DNA from: Lachnospiraceae bacterium | Lineage (GTDB): Bacteria; Bacillota_A; Clostridia; Lachnospirales; Lachnospiraceae | Assembly: GCA_024699595.1 (NCBI GenBank) | Contig: JAILPG010000304.1 | Span: forward strand, 1-7,585 | Length of the DNA stretch: 7,585 bases | Direction of reading: 5' to 3' | In this document: positions 1 to 6,175 of the stretch, in pieces | Numbering within the stretch: position 1 is the first letter of the stretch | Layout: each line of letters begins with the position of its first letter | Program-made: the position numbers and the translations under genes | Notes under the pieces: model-generated | Seen by the model: only the letters and a program-made list of their open reading frames with translations | Database searches by the model: none | Told to the model about the DNA's origin: nothing

Positions 1-71
1 TACGCGCCCTTTCCAAGCTGTTTTACCACTGACCATTCCGGCCATACGCTTTTGATCACATCATTTTCCAA
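1..71 (-). CDS. Ser/Thr protein kinase, N-terminal fragment
   Basis: This is the first 23 codons of a gene that runs off the left edge. Read from TTG at 71 the product begins MENDVIKSVWPEWSVVKQLG and continues KGAY. A WPEW segment followed by a V-x-x-LGKGAY glycine-rich stretch matches the start of the kinase N-lobe (ATP-binding P-loop) in bacterial eukaryotic-like Ser/Thr kinases, as I remember them from Lachnospiraceae. The TTG is chosen because GAGGAA (83-78) sits 6 nt upstream of it. No ATG or GTG is better placed, and an in-frame TAA lies at 116-114. Another TTG at 89 is possible but poorly spaced from a purine run. If the call is right, the protein phosphorylates Ser or Thr in the cytoplasm, and a membrane or sensor part could follow outside the window. 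The gene diverges from the HTH regulator at 373. The kinase call rests on about 12 informative residues, so it is likely but not proven. Confidence 0.66.
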   Translation of the reverse strand, partial: MENDVIKSVWPEWSVVKQLGKGA

Positions 72-137
72 TTTTTGTTCCTCTTTCAAGGATACGAAAT
101 CCGCACCCCTTTTTTATGGTTTTATGCACACGCACAC

Positions 138-166
138 AGAATAATTTTATCATAGAATGCGATCAA
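138..166 (-). promoter_or_regulatory. possible sigma-A promoter of the kinase gene
   Basis: On the minus strand TTGATC (166-161) and TATTCT (143-138) are separated by 17 nt. Each matches four of six consensus bases. Overlapping AT-rich alternatives (TAAAAT, TATGAT, and a TATTAT further upstream) lack a convincing -35. The pick is tentative, but a promoter somewhere here is needed for the divergent kinase gene. Confidence 0.32.
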
Positions 167-224
167 ATGCACGGTCGTTTTGAGTCTTTTCCTTAATAAG
201 CATAATACAGATTTTTGTAAATGA

Positions 225-270
225 ACCGTCGTGACATTAATTTGTAGCGTACAAATGTTTGTCACGCGGT
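225..270. promoter_or_regulatory. long nested inverted repeat, probable operator
   Basis: Two inverted repeats share one centre at base 248. The inner arms are ATTTGTA (240-246) and TACAAAT (250-256) around GCG. The outer arms are CGTGACA (230-236) and TGTCACG (260-266). The repeat extends to ACCG (225-228) and CGGT (267-270) if T229 is skipped. Between 230 and 266, 14 of 18 symmetric positions pair. It overlaps the -35 region and directly precedes the -10 of the promoter for the regulator gene at 373. Two nested half-site pairs would suit a dimer with two DNA-binding modules per subunit, which is what the adjacent gene encodes; that link is inference. As RNA from an upstream start it would fold into a long hairpin. 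Confidence 0.68.
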
Positions 271-278
271 GGTATACT
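250..278 (+). promoter_or_regulatory. extended -10 promoter of the HTH regulator
   Basis: TATACT at 273-278 is preceded by TGG (270-272), giving an extended -10 of the TGn type with five of six consensus bases. The hexamer 17 nt upstream, TACAAA (250-255), matches the -35 consensus at only three positions and lies in the right arm of the palindrome. A poor -35 with an extended -10 is consistent with a regulated promoter. The start point would be near 285, leaving a leader of about 88 nt. Confidence 0.5.
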
Positions 279-290
279 GTTACAGGTACA

Positions 291-365
291 GTGAATGGTT
301 TATTTCTTTCACCTTGCGACGACCGCCGGCTGATTAAACAGTCCTGCTGTCCGTTCACGGGAGGG
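291..365 (+). promoter_or_regulatory. leader hairpin beside the ribosome binding site
   Basis: GTGAATGG (291-298) can pair with CCGTTCAC (351-358), 8 bp with one G-U. Inside it, ACAG (338-341) pairs with CTGT (347-350). The stem ends exactly where the Shine-Dalgarno run GGGAGGG (359-365) begins, 7 nt before the ATG at 373. It would leave the ribosome binding site free but could be part of a switch; no alternative fold is obvious. Confidence 0.35.
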
Positions 366-372
366 ATATTTC

Positions 373-1818
373 ATGTTAAACGACAAACTCGACAGGCTTA
401 TGACAAAGCTTGATGCAACAAATACCGATATAGCAAAGATCGCAGGAGTCGACAGGACCAATCTGTCCAGATTCAGGAGCGGAAAGCGGATCCCCAGACA
501 GGACAGTGAGATAACAGATTGCCTTATTTCTGCCATTTATGACTATGCTACAGCAGAAAAGAAGCTTAAAACACTTTACAGAATGATAAGATGTGACAGT
601 ACTGCCGACAGAAACACAGTCTGCAGAAACCTAAGGATCTGGCTGTATTCCGACACGCCGGATGAATACTTTATCCGCAAGACCGGATCCTCCCGGTCAT
701 CTCTTTCGTTCTCCGACCGGTTTGACAGAGCTATGATACTTGCGGATATAACCAACAGCGGTCTCGGTAAGCTTGTACATGTGGACAGTTCTCTTATCAG
801 TCACTACCGCACGGGCATACGTACCCCGCAATCAAATCCGGCTTTGGCCTCTTCAATATCCGATGCCCTGTATGAACACATAATAAAGGCAGACGGGATC
901 GTAAAGCTCGCAGGGCTTATGCGTATCAAACCCGATATGATCTCAAGGGAAGCTTTCCATGAATGGCTGTGTTCCTTTGATCAGGATGAAGATGGCGGAA
1001 GTACCGCGATGAAGCTCCTGGAAGCTTTTGACTCCTATCAGTCAGACAATATGATAAAGCTTCCTGAGTTTGAAGATGTCGTATCAAAAGAGATCCTCAC
1101 TGATGAACGGATGATCTACAATGGAAGCAGCGGATTGCGTGAAGCAGTACTGCGCTTTCTTGTCCGGGTTGCTGAAAGCGATGCTGCGGAAATGATGCTG
1201 TATTCAGATCAGGATATGGGATGGATGATGGCAGATAACGATTTCACCTTAAGATGGGCTGCACTCATGAGCTCCTGTGTCAAAAAAGGGAAGAGCCTGC
1301 ATATCATCCACAACATCGACAGGAATCTTGATGAGATGAGCCAGGCCATTACGAGCTGGCTGCCGCTTTACATGTCGGGAATGATCCGGTCATACTATCA
1401 CACCAAAAAAGTCGGAGAACGCTTCGCACACACTTTGTTTCTCTGTCCGAAAGTTGCATGTATATCAGGCTGTAATGCAGGCGCTGCAGAACACGAAGGG
1501 CGTTATTACTATTTTACGGCAGATTCCGACCTCGATTACTGCAGAAAAGAATATGAGGCTCTCATGAAACATACAAGACCCCTGATCCGCATGGAACCTT
1601 ACAAGCCGGATAAGATGCCGGGAAATGGTATAAAAGTGCTCGACGGCTCCGGATATGAAACAAGTACATCCACGTCCCCGTACAAAAACATGGGCGTAAT
1701 CATCGGAAGCGACAGCGTCCGGATCATCCGGACAAAGAAGCCCTATCTGTCATTCACTGTAACTCACCCGCTTATGCGCAAAGCCTTCTTAGCCTATGCC
1801 GAGAGGCTGAATTCTTAA
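373..1818 (+). CDS. double helix-turn-helix regulator with uncharacterised C-terminal domain
   Basis: A 481-residue cytoplasmic protein with no signal peptide or membrane segment. Residues 1-93 and 112-202 look like two copies of one module, each opening with an XRE-like helix-turn-helix. The first has its recognition region at DRTNLSRFRSGKRIP (27-41), the second at DSSLISHYRTGIRTP (138-152), and each is followed by a helical part ending in W-L-C/Y-S. The remaining ~280 residues contain an LYSDQDMGW stretch (276-284), then IIHNIDR (311-317) and WLPLYMSGMI (329-338). I recall these motifs from a large, unnamed group of Lachnospiraceae HTH proteins. The domain probably senses a ligand or partner, but nothing in the sequence says which. 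The start is fixed by GGGAGGG 7 nt upstream. The gene diverges from a kinase fragment, and a palindrome lies at its promoter, so autoregulation is plausible. The regulator role is well supported; its targets are unknown. Confidence 0.8.
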   Translation: MLNDKLDRLMTKLDATNTDIAKIAGVDRTNLSRFRSGKRIPRQDSEITDCLISAIYDYATAEKKLKTLYRMIRCDSTADRNTVCRNLRIWLYSDTPDEYFIRKTGSSRSSLSFSDRFDRAMILADITNSGLGKLVHVDSSLISHYRTGIRTPQSNPALASSISDALYEHIIKADGIVKLAGLMRIKPDMISREAFHEWLCSFDQDEDGGSTAMKLLEAFDSYQSDNMIKLPEFEDVVSKEILTDERMIYNGSSGLREAVLRFLVRVAESDAAEMMLYSDQDMGWMMADNDFTLRWAALMSSCVKKGKSLHIIHNIDRNLDEMSQAITSWLPLYMSGMIRSYYHTKKVGERFAHTLFLCPKVACISGCNAGAAEHEGRYYYFTADSDLDYCRKEYEALMKHTRPLIRMEPYKPDKMPGNGIKVLDGSGYETSTSTSPYKNMGVIIGSDSVRIIRTKKPYLSFTVTHPLMRKAFLAYAERLNS

Positions 1819-1934
1819 GATCCGAACTTAATGCCGGCCTCTATGGTTTTTCTTTACATGTCCGCATATATGTCATCTCCGGTTTCCTTCGATAAGCAAA
1901 TGTTAGATGCTCTTAAGCGCAGGAAAGTGGATAC

Positions 1935-1972
1935 AAAAAACAGACACGGAAAACTGATCTTCCGTGTCTGTT
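1935..1972 (-). terminator. rho-independent terminator of the infC-rpmI-rplT operon
   Basis: On the minus strand a 13-bp perfect stem (1972-1960 with 1951-1939, core CAGACACGGA/TCCGTGTCTG) closes an 8-nt loop and runs into six T residues (1940-1935). It lies 48 nt after the rplT stop. On the plus strand the same hairpin lacks a clean T tract (TTCTCATT), but it may still end transcripts arriving from the convergent regulator gene, for which no separate terminator is visible. Confidence 0.92.
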
Positions 1973-2019
1973 CTCATTCGGAGCGGTATCCGAAACCTTA
2001 TTCTGTATGAAAATGCGGA

Positions 2020-2376
2020 TTATGCGATCTTTTCCTTTGCAAGCTCTGCAAGTGTTGCAAATCCGTCCGGATCGTTTACTGCCATCTCGGCAAGCATCTT
2101 CCTGTTGATATCTATCTCAGCAAGCTTTAATCCATACATGAACTTTGAATATGAAAGTCCGTTGATCCTTGCTGCTGCATTGATCCTTGCGATCCATAAA
2201 CGTCTGAACTGACGCTTTCTATCTTTTCTGCCTGCGTATGCGGATGTAAGTGCCCTCATTACGGACTGCTTTGCGATCCTGTACTGCTTTGAACGGGCTC
2301 CTCTGTATCCTTTTGCCAACTTCAGCACTTTGTTATGTCTTCTTCTGGCGTTCATTCCGCCTTTAATTCTTGCCAT
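2020..2376 (-). CDS. rplT: 50S ribosomal protein L20
   Basis: At 118 residues this is the usual length for bL20. The N-terminus [20 protein letters not shown] and the following [16 protein letters not shown] are the family signature: a very basic extension that threads into 23S rRNA during early large-subunit assembly. The globular part (about 60-118) has the [11 protein letters not shown] and LSYSKFM segments. An AGGAGG lies 8 nt upstream of the ATG. It is the last gene of infC-rpmI-rplT and is followed by a strong terminator. In Firmicutes L20 is also the operon's autoregulator, acting on the infC leader, and the leader seen at 3209-3405 fits that role. Confidence 0.98.
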   Translation of the reverse strand: MARIKGGMNARRRHNKVLKLAKGYRGARSKQYRIAKQSVMRALTSAYAGRKDRKRQFRRLWIARINAAARINGLSYSKFMYGLKLAEIDINRKMLAEMAVNDPDGFATLAELAKEKIA

Positions 2377-2397
2377 TTCTGTTTCCTCCTGAATCGG

Positions 2398-2440
2398 TTA
2401 TTTCGTAAATGCCGTAGCATGCTTATCGTAAGTGAAATAA
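2398..2440 (-). other. weak hairpin between rpmI and rplT
   Basis: On the minus strand TTATTTC (2440-2434) can pair with GAAATAA (2404-2398), closing a 29-nt loop that contains the self-complementary AGCATGCT. It sits about 10 nt before the rplT Shine-Dalgarno sequence. It could affect L20 translation or be chance, since the stem is AT-rich and no internal fold is convincing. Confidence 0.22.
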
Positions 2441-2452
2441 ATATTCCGCTTA

Positions 2453-2650
2453 TTATAAGTAAGGGCAGATCTTCTTCATGTTAGCTACATTGGTTTCATC
2501 CGTCATAACGGCTTTTCTAAGGTTTCTCTTATTCTTTGTAGTCTTCTTTGTCAGAATATGGCGTCTGTAAGCTTTATTCCTCTTTAATTTTCCTGTACCG
2601 GTAAGCTTAAACCGCTTAGCCGCCGATCTGTTGGTCTTCATCTTTGCCAT
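2453..2650 (-). CDS. rpmI: 50S ribosomal protein L35
   Basis: At 65 residues this is the normal size for bL35. The sequence [20 protein letters not shown], then [22 protein letters not shown] in two basic stretches, and the terminal MKKICPYL are characteristic. The protein is a small basic component of the large subunit, buried in 23S rRNA. Translation starts at ATG 2650 with AGGAGG 8 nt upstream. It lies 48 nt after infC and 76 nt before rplT in the conserved order, and no promoter or terminator is visible between the three genes, so it should be co-transcribed under the infC leader control. Confidence 0.97.
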   Translation of the reverse strand: MAKMKTNRSAAKRFKLTGTGKLKRNKAYRRHILTKKTTKNKRNLRKAVMTDETNVANMKKICPYL

Positions 2651-2698
2651 GGTTCTTTCCTCCTAAATAATTTTATGGTAAGCGAATATGATTCGTTA

Positions 2699-3208
2699 TC
2701 ATCCTCTTTTTTCGGTTAAAAACATCGTCATGGTCCTTCCCTCGGCCTTGGGTGGTTTTTCCATAACCGCTATGTCCGAAAGACTCTCCGCAAAATCCTC
2801 AAGGATATACTTGCTGTCGTTCATATGAGCCATTTCCCTGCCCCTGAAACGAAGCGTCACCTTGACTCTGTCTCCCTTTGACAAAAACTTCCTTGCGGCA
2901 CTTACTTTTGTGTTCAGGTCATTTTTGTCGATATTCGGAGACATACGTATCTCCTTGATCTCAATGATCTTCTGCTTCTTTTTCGCTTCTTTTTCCTTGC
3001 GCGTCTGCTCGTACTTGAACTTTCCGTAATCGATGATCCTGCATACGGGGGGCTTTGCAGTAGGAGCTATCTTTACAAGGTCAACTCCGGCTTCCTCGGC
3101 AAGTGCCAGGGCCTCTTTTGCCGACATGATGCCTAACTGCTCTCCGTCCGTACCAATAACACGTACTTCCTTGTCCCTAATCTGTTCGTTGATCATTAAA
3201 TCGCTAAT
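2699..3208 (-). CDS. infC: translation initiation factor IF-3, ATT start
   Basis: Read from ATT at 3208 the product has 169 residues: (I/M)SDLMINEQIRDKEVRVIG, then DGEQLGIMS (N-domain), KPPVCRIIDYGKFKYEQ (about 80-96) and a lysine-rich linker. The C-domain follows (IKEIRMSPNID, then KFLSKGDRVKVTLRFRGREM). IF-3 binds the 30S subunit, checks the initiator tRNA-start codon pair and prevents early subunit joining. GGAGG (3222-3218) is 9 nt from the ATT but 21 nt from the next ATG (3196), so ATT is the favoured start. An AUU start is well known for infC in E. coli, where it lets IF-3 repress its own synthesis. The reading frame is open further upstream to an ATG at 3346, but that part runs through the terminator and leader structures and does not look like IF-3. 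Confidence 0.95.
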   Translation of the reverse strand: MSDLMINEQIRDKEVRVIGTDGEQLGIMSAKEALALAEEAGVDLVKIAPTAKPPVCRIIDYGKFKYEQTRKEKEAKKKQKIIEIKEIRMSPNIDKNDLNTKVSAARKFLSKGDRVKVTLRFRGREMAHMNDSKYILEDFAESLSDIAVMEKPPKAEGRTMTMFLTEKRG

Positions 3209-3405
3209 AGTCTTATACCTCCGTAATGAATCAAAAAGCGGATGAACACGCAGAGCCTGCGATCCATCCGCTTCAAACACACAATAACCACCGTCATTTA
3301 CACATATTTCCCATATGACAGTGGAGATATTGACGCCCGGTAACATCTTTCAGTCTCGGGGTGAGAGCGGATATTTCCTTACTCTGCTTGTTGTCTCCAA
3401 CACAC
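3209..3405 (-). promoter_or_regulatory. infC operon leader RNA, probable L20-type attenuator
   Basis: About 197 nt separate the promoter from the infC start. Visible pairings on the transcript: GGAAATAT (3378-3371) with ATATCTCC (3330-3323), one mismatch, enclosing CCCG (3360-3357) with CGGG (3339-3336); and CCACTGTCAT (3324-3315) with ATGACGGTGG (3297-3288), 10 bp with one G-U. A terminator follows at 3271-3233. ATCCGCT (3372-3366) is a perfect complement of AGCGGAT (3272-3266), the 5' arm of the terminator, so a long-range antiterminator can form instead. In Bacillus subtilis, L20 binds the infC leader and favours premature termination. The position and design here match that, but I assign it by location and fold, not by a covariance model. 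Confidence 0.72.
3233..3271 (-). terminator. intrinsic attenuator terminator upstream of infC
   Basis: On the minus strand GCGGATG (3271-3265) pairs with CATCCGC (3244-3238), with CGCAG/CTGCG pairing inside, followed by TTTTT (3237-3233). It lies only 10 nt before the infC Shine-Dalgarno sequence and after the operon promoter, so it can only act as a regulated attenuator and not as the end of thrS. Confidence 0.85.
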
Positions 3406-3411
3406 TGAACT

Positions 3412-3440
3412 AAGATAACACAGCAATCAACTGCTGTCAA
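3412..3440 (-). promoter_or_regulatory. sigma-A promoter of infC-rpmI-rplT
   Basis: TTGACA (3440-3435) is a perfect -35 hexamer, followed by a 17-nt spacer and TATCTT (3417-3412), preceded by TGT as an extended -10. It begins about 20 nt after the thrS stop codon. No terminator is visible between thrS and this promoter, so read-through from thrS may also feed the attenuator. Confidence 0.8.
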
Positions 3441-3461
3441 CACTTTTATTTTGGCTTACTC

Positions 3462-5390
3462 TTACTCTTCTTCGACCTCGATCTTACGGTTCTCCCTGTT
3501 TTTGATCTCTTCGGTAATATCCTTGATGAAGTCAGCAAGGTTTTTCTGTCCCTCATCGCCCTTGAAACGGCTCCTTACCGAGATAAGGCCTGACTCTTCC
3601 TCTTTCTGTCCGAGGATCAGCATGTAGGGTACTCTCTCAAGTCTTGCTTCCCTGATCTTATAGCCGATCTTTTCGGATCTGTCGTCAAGCTCAGCCCTGA
3701 TGCCTGCATCTCTGAGTTCATTAAGCACCTTCTTTGAGTAATCCATGAACTTGTCTGAGATCGGAAGCACCTTGACCTGAACGGGTGAGAGCCATGTCGG
3801 GAATTTGCCCGCACAGTTTTCGGTGAGCACACCGATGAACCTCTCTACCGAACCGAATACAACCCTGTGGATCATGACGGGCATATGCTCCGCGCCGTCC
3901 GAACCTATATACTTTAAGTCAAAATTCTGGGGCAGCTGGAAGTCAAGCTGTATCGTACCGCACTGCCAGGTCCTGCCTATGCAGTCCTCAAGATGGAAAT
4001 CGATCTTGGGTCCGTAGAATGCACCGTCGCCTTCATTTATCTCATACTCAAGACCCATGTGCTCGAGTGCGTTCTTAAGGCCGTTTGTAGCTTTCTCCCA
4101 GTCTTCGTCAGAGCCCATATGATCATCCGGCATTGTCGAAAGCTCGATGTGATATTTAAACTCAAGCTTCTCATATACCTCGTTTATGAGCTTTACGATA
4201 TGCTCAACCTCAGAGTCTATCTGCTCCATGGTAATGAATTCATGTGCATCATCCTGATGGAAGGCCCTTACTCTCATGAGTCCGTGAAGAGCGCCTGATT
4301 TTTCATGCCTGTGCACGAGACCCACCTCTGCATATCTTATCGGCAGATCCCTGTAGGATCTGGGCTCGTTCTTATATACCAGGATCGATCCCGGACAGTT
4401 CATCGGCTTTATGCAGAACAGCTCCTCATCGATCACTGAGGTATACATGTTCTCCTGATAATGATCCCAGTGTCCCGAGGTTACCCAGAGCTTTTGGTCA
4501 AGCATCACGGGTGTCTCTATCTCTTCATATCCGTTCTTGTAATGTATCTCTCTCCAATACTTCATCAGCTCATTTCTGAGCACCATTCCGTTAGGTAAAA
4601 AGAACGGGAAGCCCGGACCCTCATCGGCAAACATGAAGAGCTTCATTTCCTTTCCAATACGGCGGTGATCTCTCTTCTGAGCCTCTTCAAGCCTTCTTAT
4701 GTACTCTTCAAGATCCGAAGCCTTGGTGTAAGAAGTACCGTAGATCCTCGTAAGCATCTTGTTGTCGGAGTTGCCTCTCCAGTATGCGCCCGCGATCTTC
4801 ATGAGCTTGAATGCCTTAACGGGCTTGGTGCTCATAAGATGAGGTCCCGCACAGAGATCGGTAAACTCGCCCTGCTTGTAAAAACTAAGCTCGGCATCCT
4901 CAGGCAGATCCGTGATAAGCTCCACCTTATAGGGCTCATTCTGCTCCTTAAACAGCGCGATAGCTTCCTCTCTTCCCATGACAAATCTCTCGATGGGAAG
5001 ATCTTCCTTTACGATCTTCTTCATCTCGGCTTCGATCTTTTCAAAATCAGCCTCTGAAACTGGCTCTTCAAATTCGATGTCATAATAGAAACCGTCATCT
5101 ATGGAAGGTCCTATTGAAAGCTTGGCCGTAGGGAAAAGCCTCTTTATGGCCTGCGCCATTATATGTGCTGTAGTGTGGCGGAAAGCATCCCGGCCACCTT
5201 TATCATCAAAGGTCAGAATGCTTAAGCTGCAATCTTTGTCGATCGTAGTTCGAAGATCCACTCTTTCTCCGTCAATTTCGCCTGCGCAGGCAACTCTTGC
5301 AAGCCCTTCGCTTAAGTCCTTTGCTATGTCGATGACCGTCATAGCACTTCCGTATTCCTTTACGGAACCGTCCTTGAGTGTGATTCTCAT
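3462..5390 (-). CDS. thrS: threonine-tRNA ligase
   Basis: This 642-residue protein is the full length expected of bacterial ThrRS, which charges tRNA-Thr with threonine in the cytoplasm. Domains in order: TGS (1-61); editing domain (about 65-225) with HTTAH at 72-76 and C180/H184 in DLCAGPH, the residues that clear mischarged Ser-tRNA; class II catalytic core (about 245-535); anticodon-binding domain (about 540-642). The three zinc ligands that recognise threonine are present: C332 (KPMNCPG), H383 (QDDAH) and H508 (MIHRV). Class II motif 2 (VHRHEKSGALHGLMRVRAF) and motif 3 (GSVERFIGVLTE) are intact. The start ATG has AGGAGGAG 6 nt upstream. It follows the SEC-C gene by 161 nt, and that gap carries tandem hairpins but no T-box and no clear promoter. 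The infC operon lies directly downstream. Confidence 0.98.
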   Translation of the reverse strand: MRITLKDGSVKEYGSAMTVIDIAKDLSEGLARVACAGEIDGERVDLRTTIDKDCSLSILTFDDKGGRDAFRHTTAHIMAQAIKRLFPTAKLSIGPSIDDGFYYDIEFEEPVSEADFEKIEAEMKKIVKEDLPIERFVMGREEAIALFKEQNEPYKVELITDLPEDAELSFYKQGEFTDLCAGPHLMSTKPVKAFKLMKIAGAYWRGNSDNKMLTRIYGTSYTKASDLEEYIRRLEEAQKRDHRRIGKEMKLFMFADEGPGFPFFLPNGMVLRNELMKYWREIHYKNGYEEIETPVMLDQKLWVTSGHWDHYQENMYTSVIDEELFCIKPMNCPGSILVYKNEPRSYRDLPIRYAEVGLVHRHEKSGALHGLMRVRAFHQDDAHEFITMEQIDSEVEHIVKLINEVYEKLEFKYHIELSTMPDDHMGSDEDWEKATNGLKNALEHMGLEYEINEGDGAFYGPKIDFHLEDCIGRTWQCGTIQLDFQLPQNFDLKYIGSDGAEHMPVMIHRVVFGSVERFIGVLTENCAGKFPTWLSPVQVKVLPISDKFMDYSKKVLNELRDAGIRAELDDRSEKIGYKIREARLERVPYMLILGQKEEESGLISVRSRFKGDEGQKNLADFIKDITEEIKNRENRKIEVEEE

Positions 5391-5421
5391 AACATTCTCC
5401 TCCTTTTTTATTTTTTTTATT

Positions 5422-5510
5422 TACACCCCCGCGAGCATTTTTCCTCTCACAGGGTGCATTTACTTCTTCAATTTGCACCCTGCCGAGCTCTTTTTCCTTC
5501 CCGGGGTGCA
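5422..5510 (-). repeat. two tandem hairpins in the thrS 5' region
   Basis: On the minus strand two hairpins start 52 nt apart (5510 and 5458), each preceded by AAGTAAA. Both begin TGCACCC and close with GGGTGCA (unit 1, 5480-5474) or GGGTGTA (unit 2, 5428-5422). Inner stems differ but keep pairing: CGGG/CTCG in unit 1, TGTGAG/CTCGCG in unit 2. Both loops carry GGAAAAA. The 3' flank AAAT is also shared. Unit 2 ends 17 nt before the thrS Shine-Dalgarno sequence, across an A-rich linker, so neither hairpin is a terminator. Stem change with loop conservation points to an RNA element that regulates thrS, though a dispersed palindromic DNA repeat is also possible. I do not recognise the family. Confidence 0.75.
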
Positions 5511-5533
5511 TTTACTTTTTCCACTTGCGGGTG

Positions 5534-5580
5534 CCACAGCCCAGCTGTGGGTTAAGCACCTTTAGGTGCGCCACAGCACC
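5534..5580 (-). other. hairpins around the SEC-C gene stop codon
   Basis: Two hairpins flank the stop codon (5554-5552) on the minus-strand RNA: GCACC-TAAA-GGTGC (5569-5556) in the last codons and CCACAGC-TGG-GCTGTGG (5550-5534) just after it. A third copy, GCTGTGG at 5577-5571, overlaps the Cys-Cys-Gly codons and could pair with the same CCACAGC, so two folds compete. There is no T tract, so this is not an intrinsic terminator. Confidence 0.5.
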
Positions 5581-6067
5581 GTTTGTATTTCTTTCCTGAA
5601 CCGCAGGGGCATGGATCGTTACGTCCGATCTTCGGGCCCTCGCGCACGATAGTCATTGAGCTCTTCTGCTCCTTGTAAAGCCTTGTACGCGTCTCTTCAT
5701 CATAGATGTCATTCCACTCTTCAAGACCATAGAGCCAGTCAGCCTGAGCAGCTACCATGTTCTTGTACAGGCGCTCCTTATCAAATCCCAGATTGACCTC
5801 TGTATCCTCTTCCATCTCTTCAATCGGATTCTTTTCTATCAGGCTGTCGTTGATGCCGTCAAGAAATCCTGTCATCGTCATAATGTCAACGCCGTATTTT
5901 TCGGCAAGTTCCTTCACTGTTCCCTTTACAACCGTATCAGGGTCCGATAAAAGGCTTATATAGATCTCCTTCTCCTGCCTGAAATACTCTTTCCAAAGAT
6001 CTCTTAACTTATTCTTATCAGCAGTCTCCGAATAAGCCATGTTTTTCCATTTATCAAGTAAGCTCAT
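5552..6067 (-). CDS. small SEC-C zinc-motif protein
   Basis: This is a 171-residue soluble protein. The C-terminus carries a SEC-C motif, [19 protein letters not shown], with C153, C155, C164 and C165 as zinc ligands. The same motif ends SecA, where it contacts SecB and ribosomes, and it is found on many unrelated proteins. Residues 1-145 are helical and acidic, with [14 protein letters not shown] at the start, [21 protein letters not shown] (about 52-72) and an EEMEEDTEV stretch. I recall similar ORFs in Lachnospiraceae but know no assigned function. AGGAG lies 7 nt before the ATG. It is 180 nt downstream of holA and 161 nt upstream of thrS, all in one direction, so one transcript is possible. 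A link to translation or protein quality control is only a guess from the motif and neighbours. Confidence 0.85.
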   Translation of the reverse strand: MSLLDKWKNMAYSETADKNKLRDLWKEYFRQEKEIYISLLSDPDTVVKGTVKELAEKYGVDIMTMTGFLDGINDSLIEKNPIEEMEEDTEVNLGFDKERLYKNMVAAQADWLYGLEEWNDIYDEETRTRLYKEQKSSMTIVREGPKIGRNDPCPCGSGKKYKRCCGAPKGA

Positions 6068-6175
6068 GTTTTCTCTCCTGTTACTTTATTTTTCCTGTCT
6101 TATCATATTCCTGCACTATCGAAAGCCGGATCATCAGCCTTCTGTAAAGGGTTCCCGATCGTCCGAATTATGATC

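Noticed and set aside
1858..2010. Small plus-strand reading frame of 50 codons after the HTH gene (MSAYMSSPVSFDK...).
   Set aside because: No ribosome binding site, and it reads straight through the rplT terminator hairpin.
3209..3346. N-terminal extension of infC by 46 residues from the ATG at 3346.
   Set aside because: It crosses the attenuator terminator and leader stems, has no IF-3 similarity, and the ribosome binding site points to ATT 3208.
3993..4298. Plus-strand open frames inside thrS (also near 4665-5057 and 6780-7147 in thrS and holA).
   Set aside because: They are antisense shadows of well-recognised genes, with no ribosome binding sites and no protein-family features.
5272..5511. 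79-codon minus-strand reading frame that starts in the first thrS hairpin and runs into thrS.
   Set aside because: No ribosome binding site. It overlaps thrS out of frame, and the two hairpin repeats fall in different frames, so the repeat is not conserved as peptide.
5391..5551. T-box riboswitch upstream of thrS.
   Set aside because: The gap is 161 nt with no recognisable T-box sequence, specifier loop or U-tract terminator; the hairpins present are of another kind.
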